Assembly: GCA_029204225.1 (NCBI GenBank)
Contig: CM055095.1
Span: 54,775,612 to 54,839,611, forward strand
From: Diphasiastrum complanatum
Taxonomy: Eukaryota; Streptophyta; Lycopodiopsida; Lycopodiales; Lycopodiaceae
Length of the DNA: 64,000 bases
Direction of reading: 5' to 3'
Part shown: piece after piece, positions 47,046 through 58,383 of the stretch
Position numbering within the stretch: position 1 is the stretch's first letter
Layout: every line of letters begins with the position of its first letter
Translations under genes and position numbers: made by a program
Notes under the pieces: model-generated
Database searches by the model: none
What the model saw: the letters and a program-made list of their open reading frames with translations, nothing else
What the model was told of the DNA's origin: nothing

Positions 47046-47520
47046 TTGTGTGATCTATGCCAGAGATTTGGCAAACCAACGACAGCTATGAGTTGGCCTT
47101 TGACGCCAATCCTTCCAGTTGCACCATTTGAAAAGTGGGGGACTGACTTTGTTGGTCCAATCAAGCCAGTGACACGACACACTAAGTGTCGACACATTTT
47201 GGTTGCGGCGGATTATGCAACGAAGAATGTGAAGGCTGAAGTGACGAAACGAAACGAAACGATGCAAAAATTGTCGCAGCTTTCTTATTCAAATCAATAA
47301 TCACGCGTTATGGTTGTGCTCTCAAGTTAGTCAATGATCGTGGTACCCATTTTCTAAATGATACGATTCGATTGTTGACAACCTATTTTCTGATCAAACA
47401 CAAAAAGACAACCCCTTATAATCCAAAAGCCAACTGTGGGTTAACTGAGAGAGCGAACGAAATATTATGCAAGATCCTGAATAAGATCACTATTGCACAT
47501 GCTACACTATCAGATTGTTC
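47046..47520 (+). pseudogene. Ty3/Gypsy integrase fragment
   Basis: The frame reads CDLCQRFGKPT, WPLTPILPVAPFEKWGTDFV, GPIKPVTRHTKCRHILVAAD and, after a frame change, GTHFLNDTIRLLTTYF and HKKTTPYNPKANCGLTERAN. These are integrase core blocks including two of the acidic sites. The frame change near 47270 and truncation at about 47520 make it dead. Confidence 0.85.
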
Positions 47521-47649
47521 ATCATCCTCAGAATGTTGGATCCTTGAAGCTTCACCTCCTTGTTAGACATTTTGAACATTCGTTGTTGGATATTGTAGAT
47601 TGTTGGCTTGTAGCTCTTGACAATTTCATTTCCTGTTCCAATTCGATTT

Positions 47650-48160
47650 TTCAAAGCTTTTCCTCGCAACCAATAGACAAACGCATCAAATCGTCTACTG
47701 TGCATGAGACTAGCATGGATGCTTCTACATTTGTCCTAAGCTTTGGTTGGAGTCGATCAAGATAGTATTGAAGATAAGACGATTCATTCAACAAATAGCA
47801 TGAAGTCAAGATTCTAACAGATATGTTGTAGGAAGACACTGATTGAATCTGTGCCAAAGAACACCATTGCTTGAAATTGTCTTGATTAAAAAGTTGTATG
47901 CATTCACTCCTAAAGAGTCTCCAATCCCATTCCACAAAATTTCAAACATGTTGCCACCAATATTTGACAGATCCCATAAAATACAATGATGCAAAAATAA
48001 CTTTGTCAAACGTTGAGCTTGTGTGACAATAGAAATAATAGTCCATAAAACTTAACCATTCACTTATTTCCATTGAATGGTTTTGACCATCATACGTAGG
48101 AATAGTAAAGGTACCATGTAGCTCTTTATTTTTGATTAATGTGCAATTCATGACCTGTTG
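47650..48160 (-). pseudogene. Ty3/Gypsy gag fragment (minus)
   Basis: The frame reads FTIPTYDGQNHSMEISEWLS and FMGSVKYWW, then in another frame NFKQWCSLAQIQSVSSYNI and YYLDRLQPKLRTNVE, which matches gag capsid order. Frameshifts lie near 47940. A similar gag scrap in plus orientation stands at 49040-49570 (FIQWCSLNQTSTIVEYN). Confidence 0.65.
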
Positions 48161-49039
48161 TAAGCAGTACCCTCATGATATGGATTGTCTTCCATGACTG
48201 CTCGTAAATGAGGCTCGAGACCTTGTATGTAACGCACTGACATTGGTCTTCTCAATTGGAAATTGATGAGATTTGTGATATTAGAGCATAAATTCCATTT
48301 TACATCATGATTCTTCATGATTTTCATTAACTTTAGAGTTTTCTTGACTTTTAAAGCTTTTTTTTTTCTAGTTTTCTTGAATTTCTAATTTTCAAATCGC
48401 TTTGGGTACTTTTGACGCATTATTCTATATTTCTTGTTTGAATTTTTGTTTCAGATTTGCGACCCTTGATTTGAGCTTCCTAGAGATATTAAGTTTTCAT
48501 GATTTGGAGCTATATTGACCAAGTTATGATCATTTTAGTAAAACTTTTCCAAATTTAGTTGGCTACAGTTCTATGCAGTCTATTCGTCTCTATTTTTTGT
48601 TGTATTTTATGACTGTTAAGCAATGTATGGATAGACTTCAGATTAGCTTCCAGAGGTATTGATTTCTTTTTATTTGGATCAATATTAAAGAAGTTGTGAT
48701 CAATTTAGTGTGACTGGGTCAGAATTGACATAGTTTCAAATTTTTCTTTGTATTTTTGGTGGGAGAAAAGCATTTCAGAATTCCAATTTTGAAGTTTGTT
48801 TTCTATTGTAATTTTTTTGTTGTTTATTAATTTTGAAGCTTTCGAAAAAAAAATTTGTTTCGCCATTGTGGTAGCACCCCCCAATGTTCGTGAGATGCTT
48901 TATGTTGTTTTTAATTTTTGATATTTTAATTATCATTAAAAAAAATAAAAACGCTCGCTAGTTGCATATGCCCCCGCACCCCATGCTAATAAATGGTGGA
49001 AAGTCGCTACTCAATGAATCTCTTATTGTTATAATCAAC
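48161..49039. other. AT-rich stretch with no supported gene
   Basis: T-rich sequence with short frames only. It may be LTR or leader of the neighbouring gag fragments; no paired repeat confirms this. Confidence 0.4.
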
Positions 49040-49570
49040 AAATGTCTACATATCTTAGTCCTTTCTTTGATGGAAGCACACTCCTTTGATGTGGATAATT
49101 GATTAGAATGATTGAAATATAACTTCTACTAGACTGGAAGAATTGGTGATAGTCATATGTTTTTCTTTGTTTTATTGGATTTCCAAAGATGTGTTCGGTC
49201 ATGGTGGAACATTGTTTAAAAGTTTCTTATTGTGAAATGAAATGCTTCTAAGGCAATTTGTAGACAAGTTTTCAATCAATCTGATTTCATTCAATGGTGT
49301 TCTTTGAATCAAACATCTACAATTGTAGAGTACAATCGAGACTTTCAGCAGATGGTTCTAATGTTCAACTATGTAAAAGTATATCTTGCACAATGCTATA
49401 TATATGGTTTACAACCTCAATATCAGAGGATTGTAAAAAATTACTTGCAAACTACTTCTCTGCGAATTGGTTTTTGATTAAGGGAAACAATGAAATATGC
49501 ATTAGGGTACAAGCAATGAGAACAAAGGCTAAAAATGGAAGTCGAAAGGAAAGAAGAACTGTAATCTAAA
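49040..49570 (+). pseudogene. Ty3/Gypsy gag fragment (plus)
   Basis: Interrupted frames read RIGDSHMFFFVLLDFQ, SDFIQWCSLNQTSTIVEYNR and FQQMVLMFNYVKVYLAQCYI. The pattern is retrotransposon gag with several stops. Confidence 0.6.
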
Positions 49571-50268
49571 TGCTCGAAGAAATGATGATACAAGTTACGA
49601 CTACAATACCCCATAACTAGCCAAGGTGGGATTTGGTCCTTTTTAACACCCCTAAAATGCAGAGAAAAAAATTTAGAAGGCTTTTACGGAAGAAAAAATA
49701 ACTAGATTCAAATTTGTCCACCCATGGTATGGTAGCTAAGGTCACACTCCTAAAACCACTTATATTGATCCACTTGAGGTGGAACCAATACGATGTTATC
49801 ACAATTGAAATTGTAGGCAATAAATCAACTATATCTTATCTTTGTTAGAAGTCACCATGTTCACATTGTTGTGAATCATTCACTTAGATTGCATAAGCTA
49901 AGCTGCAACAAGACATTAATTGGCGCTAACCATGGCTTCACTTTCGGGTTCAAAACCGAAGTGGATTTACCTCATAATAAGGTTCTTCCATTATGTACTC
50001 TTAATCTTCCCACACGCGGTGAGTTGGTGTACTGTGCTCGAGTTGGGCTCTCCACCCAAGTTAGAGTCTATATGATCCCCATGTAATAATATTAAAAAGC
50101 ATTATGTATTTTTGAAAACCTAGAAAATAAAGTAGTGAAAGGCAGTGCTAGAATTAACAGAAAAATATGTGAGAAGTAGTATTGCAATTACAATATACAA
50201 TTCCGTTCCATCATATTACAAGTATGCATGTTCTATGAAAGTCTGAAACAGAAAGAAAGGCCTGTCTG
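49571..50268. other. Stretch downstream of ATPG, no supported gene
   Basis: Contains a 71-codon plus frame (49871-50086) without recognisable domain. The right end should include the ATPG 3' untranslated region on the minus strand. Confidence 0.4.
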
Positions 50269-51000
50269 TCAACGAGAAAGATCGGCAGGGATAACTTTCC
50301 TCAAGATCTGCTCACTCAAATCCTGCACCTGCTGATCCAAGCTTCTCAGGGTTTCCTTTTTCTGCTCCTCAAGATTACTCAAAGCCTGAGCTAGCTCCTC
50401 TTCGATTCTTGCTTTAGATTCCTGCAGTTTTACTTCAAGTGCAGCAGCCGTTTCCTTTTTCATTTGATTCAGCGCTGCAGTTGTCTCTGCCCTTGCGGCC
50501 TTGATAAGCGCCTCCGCCTCCTCCTGAAGCTTTTTGATATCCCCGGAGTTGTCCCTGACTCCAAGAAGCTTCGACCGGATGGCTTCATCTCTCTCGTCCA
50601 TTACTTTGGCCACTGGTTTGAACCAAATATTGTCAAGAGCTACCATCAGAAGAAGGAATTCGGCAACTATAATAGGCAGAGTGAGATTAAAGTCAAAGAT
50701 TTTTCCTTTTTCCTCCTCCGCCAGAGCAGGAGCGGCCGCGAGAACAGTTGTCACCACAAATGCAGCATGTCTGAGACCTTCATTTTGCTCGCAGAAACTC
50801 AGAAACTTATTCATTACATGCTTCAAAGATTGCTTTGAGGAACCAGCAGAAAATAGTTCAGATCCATCTTCCATCCCTGCAATTATGTGCGTTGTCTTCC
50901 GAATACAACAACAACGCATAGAAGAAGACCTGTCATTTGACAAAAATCGTATTGGGCACAGCGCATTCGACCCTATAGCCAGCATCGTTGTTGTAGTCAT
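50269..51000 (-). CDS. ATPG: Chloroplast ATP synthase subunit b' (CFo-II), nuclear-encoded
   Basis: An intact 243-residue single-exon gene. Residues 1 to about 78 are a Ser/Arg-rich chloroplast transit peptide. Residues 79-94 (AAFVVTTVLAAAPALA) form a hydrophobic thylakoid-targeting segment ending in an ALA processing-like site before EEEKG. IFDFNLTLPIIVAEFLLLMV starts the single membrane span (about 106-127). The rest (128-240) is a long charged amphipathic helix, MDERDEAIRSKL through ARAETTAALNQMKKE to VIPADLSR, which forms the right-handed coiled-coil peripheral stalk with subunit b. This stalk links the Fo membrane part to F1 and resists rotation. The length and domain order are normal for the family, and no mutation is evident. 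The first ATG was chosen because it gives a complete transit peptide. Confidence 0.95.
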   Translation of the reverse strand: MTTTTMLAIGSNALCPIRFLSNDRSSSMRCCCIRKTTHIIAGMEDGSELFSAGSSKQSLKHVMNKFLSFCEQNEGLRHAAFVVTTVLAAAPALAEEEKGKIFDFNLTLPIIVAEFLLLMVALDNIWFKPVAKVMDERDEAIRSKLLGVRDNSGDIKKLQEEAEALIKAARAETTAALNQMKKETAAALEVKLQESKARIEEELAQALSNLEEQKKETLRSLDQQVQDLSEQILRKVIPADLSR

Positions 51001-51212
51001 AGTATCAAATTCTTTTCTTCTTCCTCCTCGCTTTTGTTCCTCCTCTTTATCTTCTTCTTCCTCCTACCGTTCGTTTTCTTTTCGATCAGCGATCCGAGAA
51101 AACCACCCATTCCAAGTCGATCTGCATCGTCCAATCCATACCACTCATAGATCTGACGGTCAATTGCTTCTTGCGGGCCTAGGCCTTTAGGGCAAATACT
51201 TCAGTGCTTGCG
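51001..51212 (-). promoter_or_regulatory. 5' leader and presumed proximal promoter of ATPG
   Basis: Directly upstream of the ATG the minus strand is purine-rich (GAGGAGGAAGAAGAAAAG), a common plant 5' UTR composition, and contains a GATAA-type I-box core near 51050. No TATA box stands out. The assignment is by position. Confidence 0.4.
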
Positions 51213-51318
51213 ATCTAAGGCGCTAAGGGACTATTTCCATGTTCACCCGGCTCACCCCCCTTGCCATCTAAGGCGCTAAGGGACTATTTCCATGTTCACG
51301 TGGCTCACCCCCCTTGCG
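51213..51318. repeat. Two tandem copies of a 53-bp unit
   Basis: Units at 51213-51265 and 51266-51318 share ATCTAAGGCGCTAAGGGACT and TTTCCATGTTCAC with two or three differences. An inverted relative (GTGAACATGGAAAGGCACTC) lies at about 51429-51448, giving an inverted-repeat, MITE-like layout about 0.2 kb upstream of ATPG. Confidence 0.7.
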
Positions 51319-51558
51319 CATTAGGTCACCTGTTTTCTCTGGGAGCTAATTTTTAAAAAATTTGCAAATCCCTTCACCTGTTGAGTAAGCCGTACTGTTG
51401 CTTGACATCATTTTGTGCGGGTGAGAGGGTGAACATGGAAAGGCACTCTAAGGGAGACTTTTCATTTGACCCCTTCACCCGTTCAAAGTGACGTCAAGAA
51501 TGAATGAATTTAAGAGCCCCTTTCCATGCACTTCGTGACCCCCTAAGCTCATTCTTGT
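51319..51558. other. Non-coding stretch with inverted relatives of the 53-bp unit
   Basis: Contains the inverted copy noted at about 51420-51455 and a further weak direct relative (CCCCTTTCCATGCACTTCGTGACC) near 51518. No gene. Confidence 0.45.
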
Positions 51559-51998
51559 TGATTTCACACGTGTGGATTGTCCACAACATGTACTTGTGAT
51601 CTCCTAAGGTGTGTAGATGCACCAAGATCAAGACTAGATTGAGATTCAAGATCTATCTTTGATTCTATGGCAAAAACACACTACTACATGCATTCAATCA
51701 CTTCCAACTCTCACTCACACGTGTGGGAAGTATTAAAAAATTATTCTAAGTAAAAACAAGCTGCTTTGATCCACGAGCTATCACTATGCTTAACTATGAT
51801 TGGACCACACTTTGTCACCTCTTAATCCTATTGGACCATTGATCCATGCACCTCTGAATTCTATTGGACTATATTCAAGCACACCTCAAATTCCTATTGG
51901 ACCTCACATGGTTCCACCTCTAAATCCTAGTGGACCTCTTAGAATTCATCAAACAAAGGCATTACACTTGTCTACACTCTAATTGGCACGAGTTTAGC
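51559..51998 (-). repeat. Solo-like Copia-A LTR
   Basis: Inverse copy of 17970-18553, with the same ACACGTGTG end and the GGTCCAATAGGA series. It lacks the CT-rich middle. No primer site or internal region is attached. Confidence 0.75.
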
Positions 51999-52983
51999 CT
52001 GGAAGTCAAGAGAACTAAGATTCCAAACTAGCGAGACAACTAATCGTGGAAAGCCAGCAGAACATATTATCACCTAGAGTCGTGACAAATATGAAGGCGA
52101 AACTCCTATGTCCGACACCAGTTTCATTTCAGAAGATTCTTCTTATGACCTTAATATATTCTCTGATGCATTAGACTTAGAATTAAATTATCTCGAATAC
52201 TATGAGAATAAGGATTCATCGGGTGACATAGAAGAATTCTTCGATGTCTGCAATGCAGAAGCTGATATATCTTTGATTTCTCTTTATACAGTTGAGAGTC
52301 GGGATTGATGACCTAGCCATAGTGGTAGACAATGAGGGGCACATGATAAACTACTAGATCCATCTCCAGGCTAGGCCTTGCATGATGGTAGCAGGATTGC
52401 AATAGGTGCCCTTACCGAAGGACTTTTTTTCAATTATAGAAAGACAGGGTGACAAAGTGCCACTTCTATAAATGAGACTTCCATAGATAGTTAAAGAGTG
52501 CTGACAAGCTATTAAAAGTACGACATAGAGAAGACAAATGCTCATTAGACATGCATGAGCTTAATGTAAATATTAGAGTGGAGACAATTAGAGTCTATTG
52601 ATATCATATACATTGAATTACAACTTAGACTTCTAGTCTATTTGCCAGACTACACTCCTAAAGTTCTCACCATTATCATAGAAGAAATAAGCCGGGATCC
52701 TAGGGTCAAATATGATGGTGAAGTAGCTAGAGGGCTCCAAACACTTTTATGCAAAAATATCAGTTCTCTGAGAGGAACCTTTAGAGTGTCAATTGCTTGA
52801 TCAAGATCTCTTTTCTCAAATTTAGATTCTGATTATTGTCAAGTGATTTAGTTTTTACAAATCAAATCAGATGATAGGATTTAATAAAAAATTCTAGATC
52901 CAATGTCTGAAAAATCTACATCCCTTCTCATCTGCATAATACACCTTAACGATCTTCCATTTTTTCTGAAGTAATTCGTAAAA
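51999..52983. other. Leader-like stretch before a Copia gag
   Basis: A 66-codon acidic frame (52108-52308) has no recognisable domain. The remainder is broken. It may be the 5' part of the Copia-D element that follows. Confidence 0.4.
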
Positions 52984-54246
52984 ATGGCAGATTTAGATTT
53001 TGAGCCCGAAGTTCAGGTACCCCAACCATGTCCTATCATTAGAAGAAGAACTCGTTTAGAGTTGCCTATGTATAATGGATTATCAAATCCAGTTAGATAT
53101 TTTAAAATCTTTACTAAATCTTGTGAAGTCTATGGTGAAGTTAATCTAGAAGACAAACTTAAGCTCTTTCTTATGTCATTGACTGGTGCTGCTCAAGATT
53201 GGTTTTACAATCAAGACTTGACTGAATGTGCTGACTGAGAAGTAGTTAAAACTGCACTGATTACGAGATTTAAACCCAGAAATTTTCTAGAAGATCCTTT
53301 CATGTTATTAAGCAAAATCAAAATGGGAAAGGAGATGGTCCGCGACTATATTGAACAAATCAAGCATCTCAGATCAGAGTGCGAATTGGATTTCATTACC
53401 AATGAAGCCATGATCATGTGGTTCTTAGTAGGCTAACCGACAAGAATCAGACATGAACTCAAACGTCGAGGAGAATACATGTCATTACAAGAGGAGATCA
53501 GATCAGATCAGATCAGTCGCAGAAGAAGGCTCAACCTAAGAGGAAGTCGACAAGGAGATCAGATCAAAACCAGCAGAATCAGAGAACTCAAGAAGGTAGA
53601 TCAAAAGGAAGGAATAGGGAGAAAGACAATGACAAGAAGACATGCAACAGATGCAGACGTGATGGCCACACAGTGGATAAATGCTGGCTGAATCCAAAGA
53701 TTGAGTGCATACATTGTCACAAGAAAGGTCATGCAGCCATGGATTGCTACGACAATCCAAGAAACAAGCAGGAAAGCATGAACAACACATCATATGTGGA
53801 GGATCCCGAATCCTCAAAGATGGCTGAAAACCGAACTAGCAGAAGTCCTACTGCTTATTTGTGCACTTATATATGTGCAACATCTACATCCGATGTTCAA
53901 AACGTAGTTCTTGACTCAGGAGCCACGTCACACTTTGTGACGACAAGGCAAATGATCGTTGACACTTCATGATGACAAGGCAAATGATTGCTAACTTTCG
54001 ACAAACCAACTTCTCCAGATATATCGTTCTAGGAGATGGATCGCGACACAAGGTGAGCGGCACTGGCGCACTTTGGCTCAGCACCAATGGCAAAGATAGA
54101 AGACTGCATGACGTCCTATATGTGTCGACACTATAGAAAGATCTGCTATCAGTTGCTAGGATAATAGATGTAGACATGCGTGTGACATTTACAGATCAGA
54201 CATGCAATGTGATTGATGCCAGCTCCAGTACACTCATCATGCAAGT
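52984..54246 (+). pseudogene. Copia-D gag, two zinc knuckles and protease, cut by transposon copy 2
   Basis: Gag begins MADLDFEPEVQVPQPCP and includes FLMSLTGAAQDWFYNQDLTE and YIEQIKHLRSECELDFI, with stops at 53236-53238 and near 53434. Two CCHC knuckles follow, CNRCRRDGHTVDKC (about 53642-53685) and CIHCHKKGHAAMDC (about 53706-53748). The protease reads NVVLDSGATSHFVT, and VLGDGSRHKVSGTGALW and LHDVLYVSTL lead toward the pre-integrase domain. It is interrupted exactly at 54247 by the TIR of the DNA transposon. The capsid resembles the Gypsy-type gag family while the DSGATSHF protease is Copia-like. Confidence 0.8.
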
Positions 54247-54723
54247 ATTAGAGAAACTTAGAGCCGGACGAGGGCCTTTGAAAAAGACGTTTTTTAATTT
54301 TTTTCTTATTTTTGTTGCCATGTGGACCAATTGAAATCTTAGCTTTGGGGTTCTACGTAACGTAGAATTTTCCAAATATAAATAAAATAAAAACTTCTCA
54401 TATATATTGTTGTTTCGTCGGACAACATGTGGAAATGCTATTGGTTGATGAGGCATGCCCTTCCAGCTCATCACTACCCGAAGAGACCCAAAAATATTGA
54501 AAATGAATATGACAGATGGTTGAGATGAGAAAATCGATGTACCATTAATGTATATGCATTGTCAAACCATGGTTAACAGGGTTAACTAGAGTTAATTTGT
54601 GGCACCAAATAGATTAGTGTTTCAAATTTTTGCCAACACTTTTTCTCAGATTCATGGCTTTTTGTCTACGCAAATTTTCAAATTCATAGTTCATTGTTTC
54701 AGATTTTTGCATGCAAATTACGA

Positions 54724-56089
54724 ATGGCGCCATCAAGGAAGCCGTGCTCCTCAATCGACTCTGTGCTTCTATTCAATGAGACAGATGATAATGGATTATA
54801 AGTGCCAAGAAAATATTAAAAAAACTCTTGGATTTTGATGCATCCATCATCAAGAGGAGAATTTTGAAAAAGGAAAAGGTCAAAACAATCATTTCGATCT
54901 TATTGAAAGGCCATAATTTTGGATTTCAGAACATCATCAGGAGGAAAATCTATTTTTGAAATTCTAGTCCAACATGTATATATGCATTCAGAGATAAATG
55001 TGTAAGGATTCAACCGTCAGGATCACAAAAAAAGCAACTATGAGTATTGATATTTTTGATACTTTGATTTTTGTCATTCATAAATATCTAATAGTAAACT
55101 TGCCAATCTGATCATTCTTCTCTTGTAGATTTATATCCATCCAACATAAATGAATGGGAGCCGAGTGGATCTTTAACATGTGTGTTATATGTTATTCACA
55201 CTTATATTGGACAACTGCAATATCGAGGTAGAACTGCAAAAGATCTAGCTGATGGTGGGATCTTTTCTTATGAATCAATGTACATTCCTGATACAAAAGA
55301 AAATTTTGGACAAATAGTACCAATTCCACTACCTAGTTTTGAAAGTGATGAATGGATTGCACCAGATGCTACGGTTTCAAAATCATTTTGTTGCAAGATA
55401 TATAATGATGTAAAAAATTCATTAAAAATGAGCACGAGATCAAAAACAGTCAGATTGAGTTGGTTTATTTCCTTGAATATATTTGTGGATTTCTTTCCAA
55501 GTGTCAATGTACAAAAAACCCCAACAATGTTTGTATGCAAAAATTTATCAAATAGTTTATTATCTGAACTTATGGATGAAGGTTGGGACAAAAGATCAGA
55601 TGGAGAAATAGAATGCAGAATTAAAATGTCTTCCATGTGCTTCCGTTATCAAATTGAAAAACAAATGTTGAGCTTATGCTTCCATTATCAAAGATGGAAA
55701 AAAAATAAAGGTAAATGGGTGCCACTCGATCAAGACTTGGAAGCCAGTGGACATTCAAAACTAAAAAATGCTGAAATTATATACAATGATGTCGTTTTAA
55801 CATGTGTTGAGGTGGAAGAAGATTGGAGTCTAAACTACATCCGGCGGGAACTATTGCTCCTATAAGATGATGTACTTTCAGACTTCAAATTCATTTTCAA
55901 TGGTAAACTCGTAAGTAACTGTAAACACTCGATCTTTTATGAATAGTTTCAATCAAAACTTTCTAATACAAACTATGTACTAATTCTAACTAACTTTGTG
56001 TTAGTTTTATGCAGGTTCGTAAAAGACATAAGCTCGAGATCAAATGCAGAGATATTGGCGAAACAATCCAACTTATGAAAGAACATTGA
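54724..56089 (+). pseudogene. Transposon gene A, copy 2 (unknown function)
   Basis: First exon from MAPSRKPCSSIDSVLLF, here with early stops (TAA after GL). The main exon 55129-55910 is almost fully open and reads INEWEPSGSL, RTAKDLADGGIFSYESMYI, SWFISLNIFVDFFPSVNVQK and VEVEEDWSLNYIRRELLLL. A TAA at about 55864 replaces the Gln codon of copy 1. After GTAAGT and GCAG, the last exon 56015-56089 gives VRKRHKLEIKCRDIGETIQL. Complementary damage in the two copies shows the ancestral gene coded for at least 330 residues. The function is unknown; I infer a role in the transposon's own life cycle only from conservation. Confidence 0.65.
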
Positions 56090-56284
56090 GATTCACTATC
56101 AGCAAATACATGCCAATGTCTTTTTATCATTATAGAAAAATTGCATTCCATTATTAGACTATGGACACAAACTGATTGTAAGAATCTATTGTGATATCAA
56201 TAAAAAAACACCCATAAATGGGTTGTTTACAAGTAAAATGATTGTATCTTTTTTCTCGATGTCTCTCTATTTACAAATAGATCT

Positions 56285-58383
56285 CTATTCAATCAATTTT
56301 TCTATATTTTTTATATCAGTATTAGGAACTGATAAGGAAACAACTCTTTCTATAATCTCACCTTCATCTGTTTTGGGAAGGGCCTCAATGCCTTTGAAGA
56401 CAAGAGGACTATCTGCTACAAAATTGCCTTTTTCTATATTAGGAAGGACTTTTATTCCTTTTTGATCATATAAAATAAGATCTGCATCCTGAACAACCTG
56501 AAAGGCTGTTAAGGCAGGAGCAGCTTCCTTTTGAGGCCCTTGATTGTAGGTGCAATGCTTACACCATACTGGGCATGGGTTCTGATCAACTCTTGTCGAA
56601 ATCTATATACATTATCAGGAGTATACGGCTCAAGAGTGAACTGTCATCACAAAACACGAGAATCAGCAAATTACAAACAATGATAGTAATAAATATGAAT
56701 CAAAATGAAATGAACTACAAAGGAATAGAATATTACCTTTTCAATATCTACATCCGTTTGTAAATTATACCATTCAAAAAATAGCTTCGTATTGTACAAG
56801 ACGAACCATGCACAACTAAAAACGTCTTGGTGTTGTACACACTGCATATATAGAACGAAAATTAGTAGTATAATGATAGAAATTTTATTTATGCTATGAT
56901 GATACATTTGAATTAAAAAAAGAATACATGCATATCAGAGATAAATTGAATATACCTTGAGAGATTTAATGGTTATCTCTCCAATTGAAGTTGTCGTTGT
57001 TGGTATTTCCCAAACGGAATCATGAAGTAGAGAATCAAATTCTCTATGTGTATTTGCAGCTGAGTTTAATTTTACACATAGAAAATTTGATACTCTCTCC
57101 TTATTTATCTTTACAAAAAGAATGTTCTGGCTCCAATGCCGACTGCAAGAACCAAAATACAAATATCGATAAATTCATATTTATGAAAAAATTTCGTTCT
57201 TATTAAAGCAATAAAGCATGCAACAATCCAGATTAAAGCAACAAAAACAAAAGAGAAATCCTTACATAGTTTCATATGGAATCAAATAGAATTTCGCCAT
57301 AGGACTGCACTCGATGAAATAGACAGCCTTCTCAAAATTGGCTTCTTTCGTCTTTACTGCTCGCATGAAAAATGGACTAACTACAAAAACCATACCATGG
57401 GAATCGAAACTAATACTATTCTGCAAAAAAGAAACTCTGGCCTCTACTATTGCATCTGAAATTATTGAGGTCATATCTTTTAGCTCGGCACAAAATTTGG
57501 GACCTAATCTAAAGCTTCTACGTGTATCTGGAAGAAAAAAAATCAAAAAAATTGTCAAGAAGATCAATTTTGTTAGCTAGGTAGTATTGATTATAATGGT
57601 CAGAATAAAAAAAAACCTGGGCTGAATCGTACGGAATTTTCACAAAAAAATTATGTATAGGAGCATAAACAGAAGTGGAAACAATATTTACAGATTTCTC
57701 TGTTATTTTGTCTAGCTCCTCTTGGGTAATCAACACTTTTGGTGATTAAACCTGTTGAGGAGCTAGACGATTAATAGGAGGAAGAGGTGAAGATTCTCGA
57801 TCTGAGTCAGATTCTCCAGCATTTGACTCAGAGCTCAAGAAGACACGAGGTCTCTTGGCCGAGATACATCTAGGAGGAAGGGAAGCAGCTGGCCTTTGAG
57901 ATTCAGCCTTCTTGGACACAGGCTGCTTTCTCTTCCTCCTAGAGGTAGTAGGCACGTTGGTTCTATCCAGAGGCAGGTCTCTGAAGGTGCTGGCATTATC
58001 AACATGCAAACCAGAATATCTGTCCCGAAGCCTTTTGAGAATGACGAAATACTTTGGCATGATGGTGACACGCTTACCATGCATTTCTAAAAGACAAGTA
58101 TCCTCAAAAAACTTTGACAGAAAATCTTTTGCAGCACCCTGTAAGGCTTGCATGGCTGTCACGACAAAACGAACATTTAGCCGAAGTGACAGAGTGACAT
58201 TTCGAACAGATCGGCCGAAAGGAGCTCTAGGGATCAACAATTCAGTTGATCTTTGGAGTTTTCTAATCTCCCTCAGCCAAACCTGCTTCCTGCCACGCCT
58301 ACGGCCAGTACCAGGGAGAACATGGGAATGGGATGGTTGTACAGTGGTGATGGATGGGCGGTGGATTTGGTCCTGGCCATCAT
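56285..58383 (-). pseudogene. Transposon gene B, copy 2: histone H3-fold protein with long C-terminal region
   Basis: The minus-strand model starts MMARTKSTA at 58383 and changes frame by one base before the core. The core reads WLREIRKLQRSTELLIPRAP, then FGRSVRNV, AMQALQGAAKDFLSKFFEDT and MHGKRVTIMPKYF: the H3 alpha-N, alpha-1, loop 1 of ordinary H3 length, alpha-2, and the KRVTIMP loop. A basic/acidic tail (SRRKRKQPVSKK, SESNAGESDSDRESS) and a single TAA at 57746-57748 follow. Further exons at 57266-57527, 56956-57142, 56737-56841 and 56285-56640 have mostly GT-AG borders; one junction (57617 to 57527) does not keep phase. The H3 tail lysines beyond ARTK are not conserved. Fusion of H3 with these exons is inferred from uninterrupted order and strand. 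The copy is disabled by the stop and the frameshift. Confidence 0.7.

Noticed and set aside
50534-51190. 218-codon plus-strand open frame overlapping ATPG
   Set aside because: Antisense shadow of the ATP synthase b' gene; the composition is serine/phenylalanine-rich without a domain, while the minus frame is a full known protein.
58240-58383. A 22-base intron to reconcile the ARTK start with the H3 core
   Set aside because: GT...AG spacing there would be far below any plausible plant intron; a one-base frameshift in this decayed copy is simpler.
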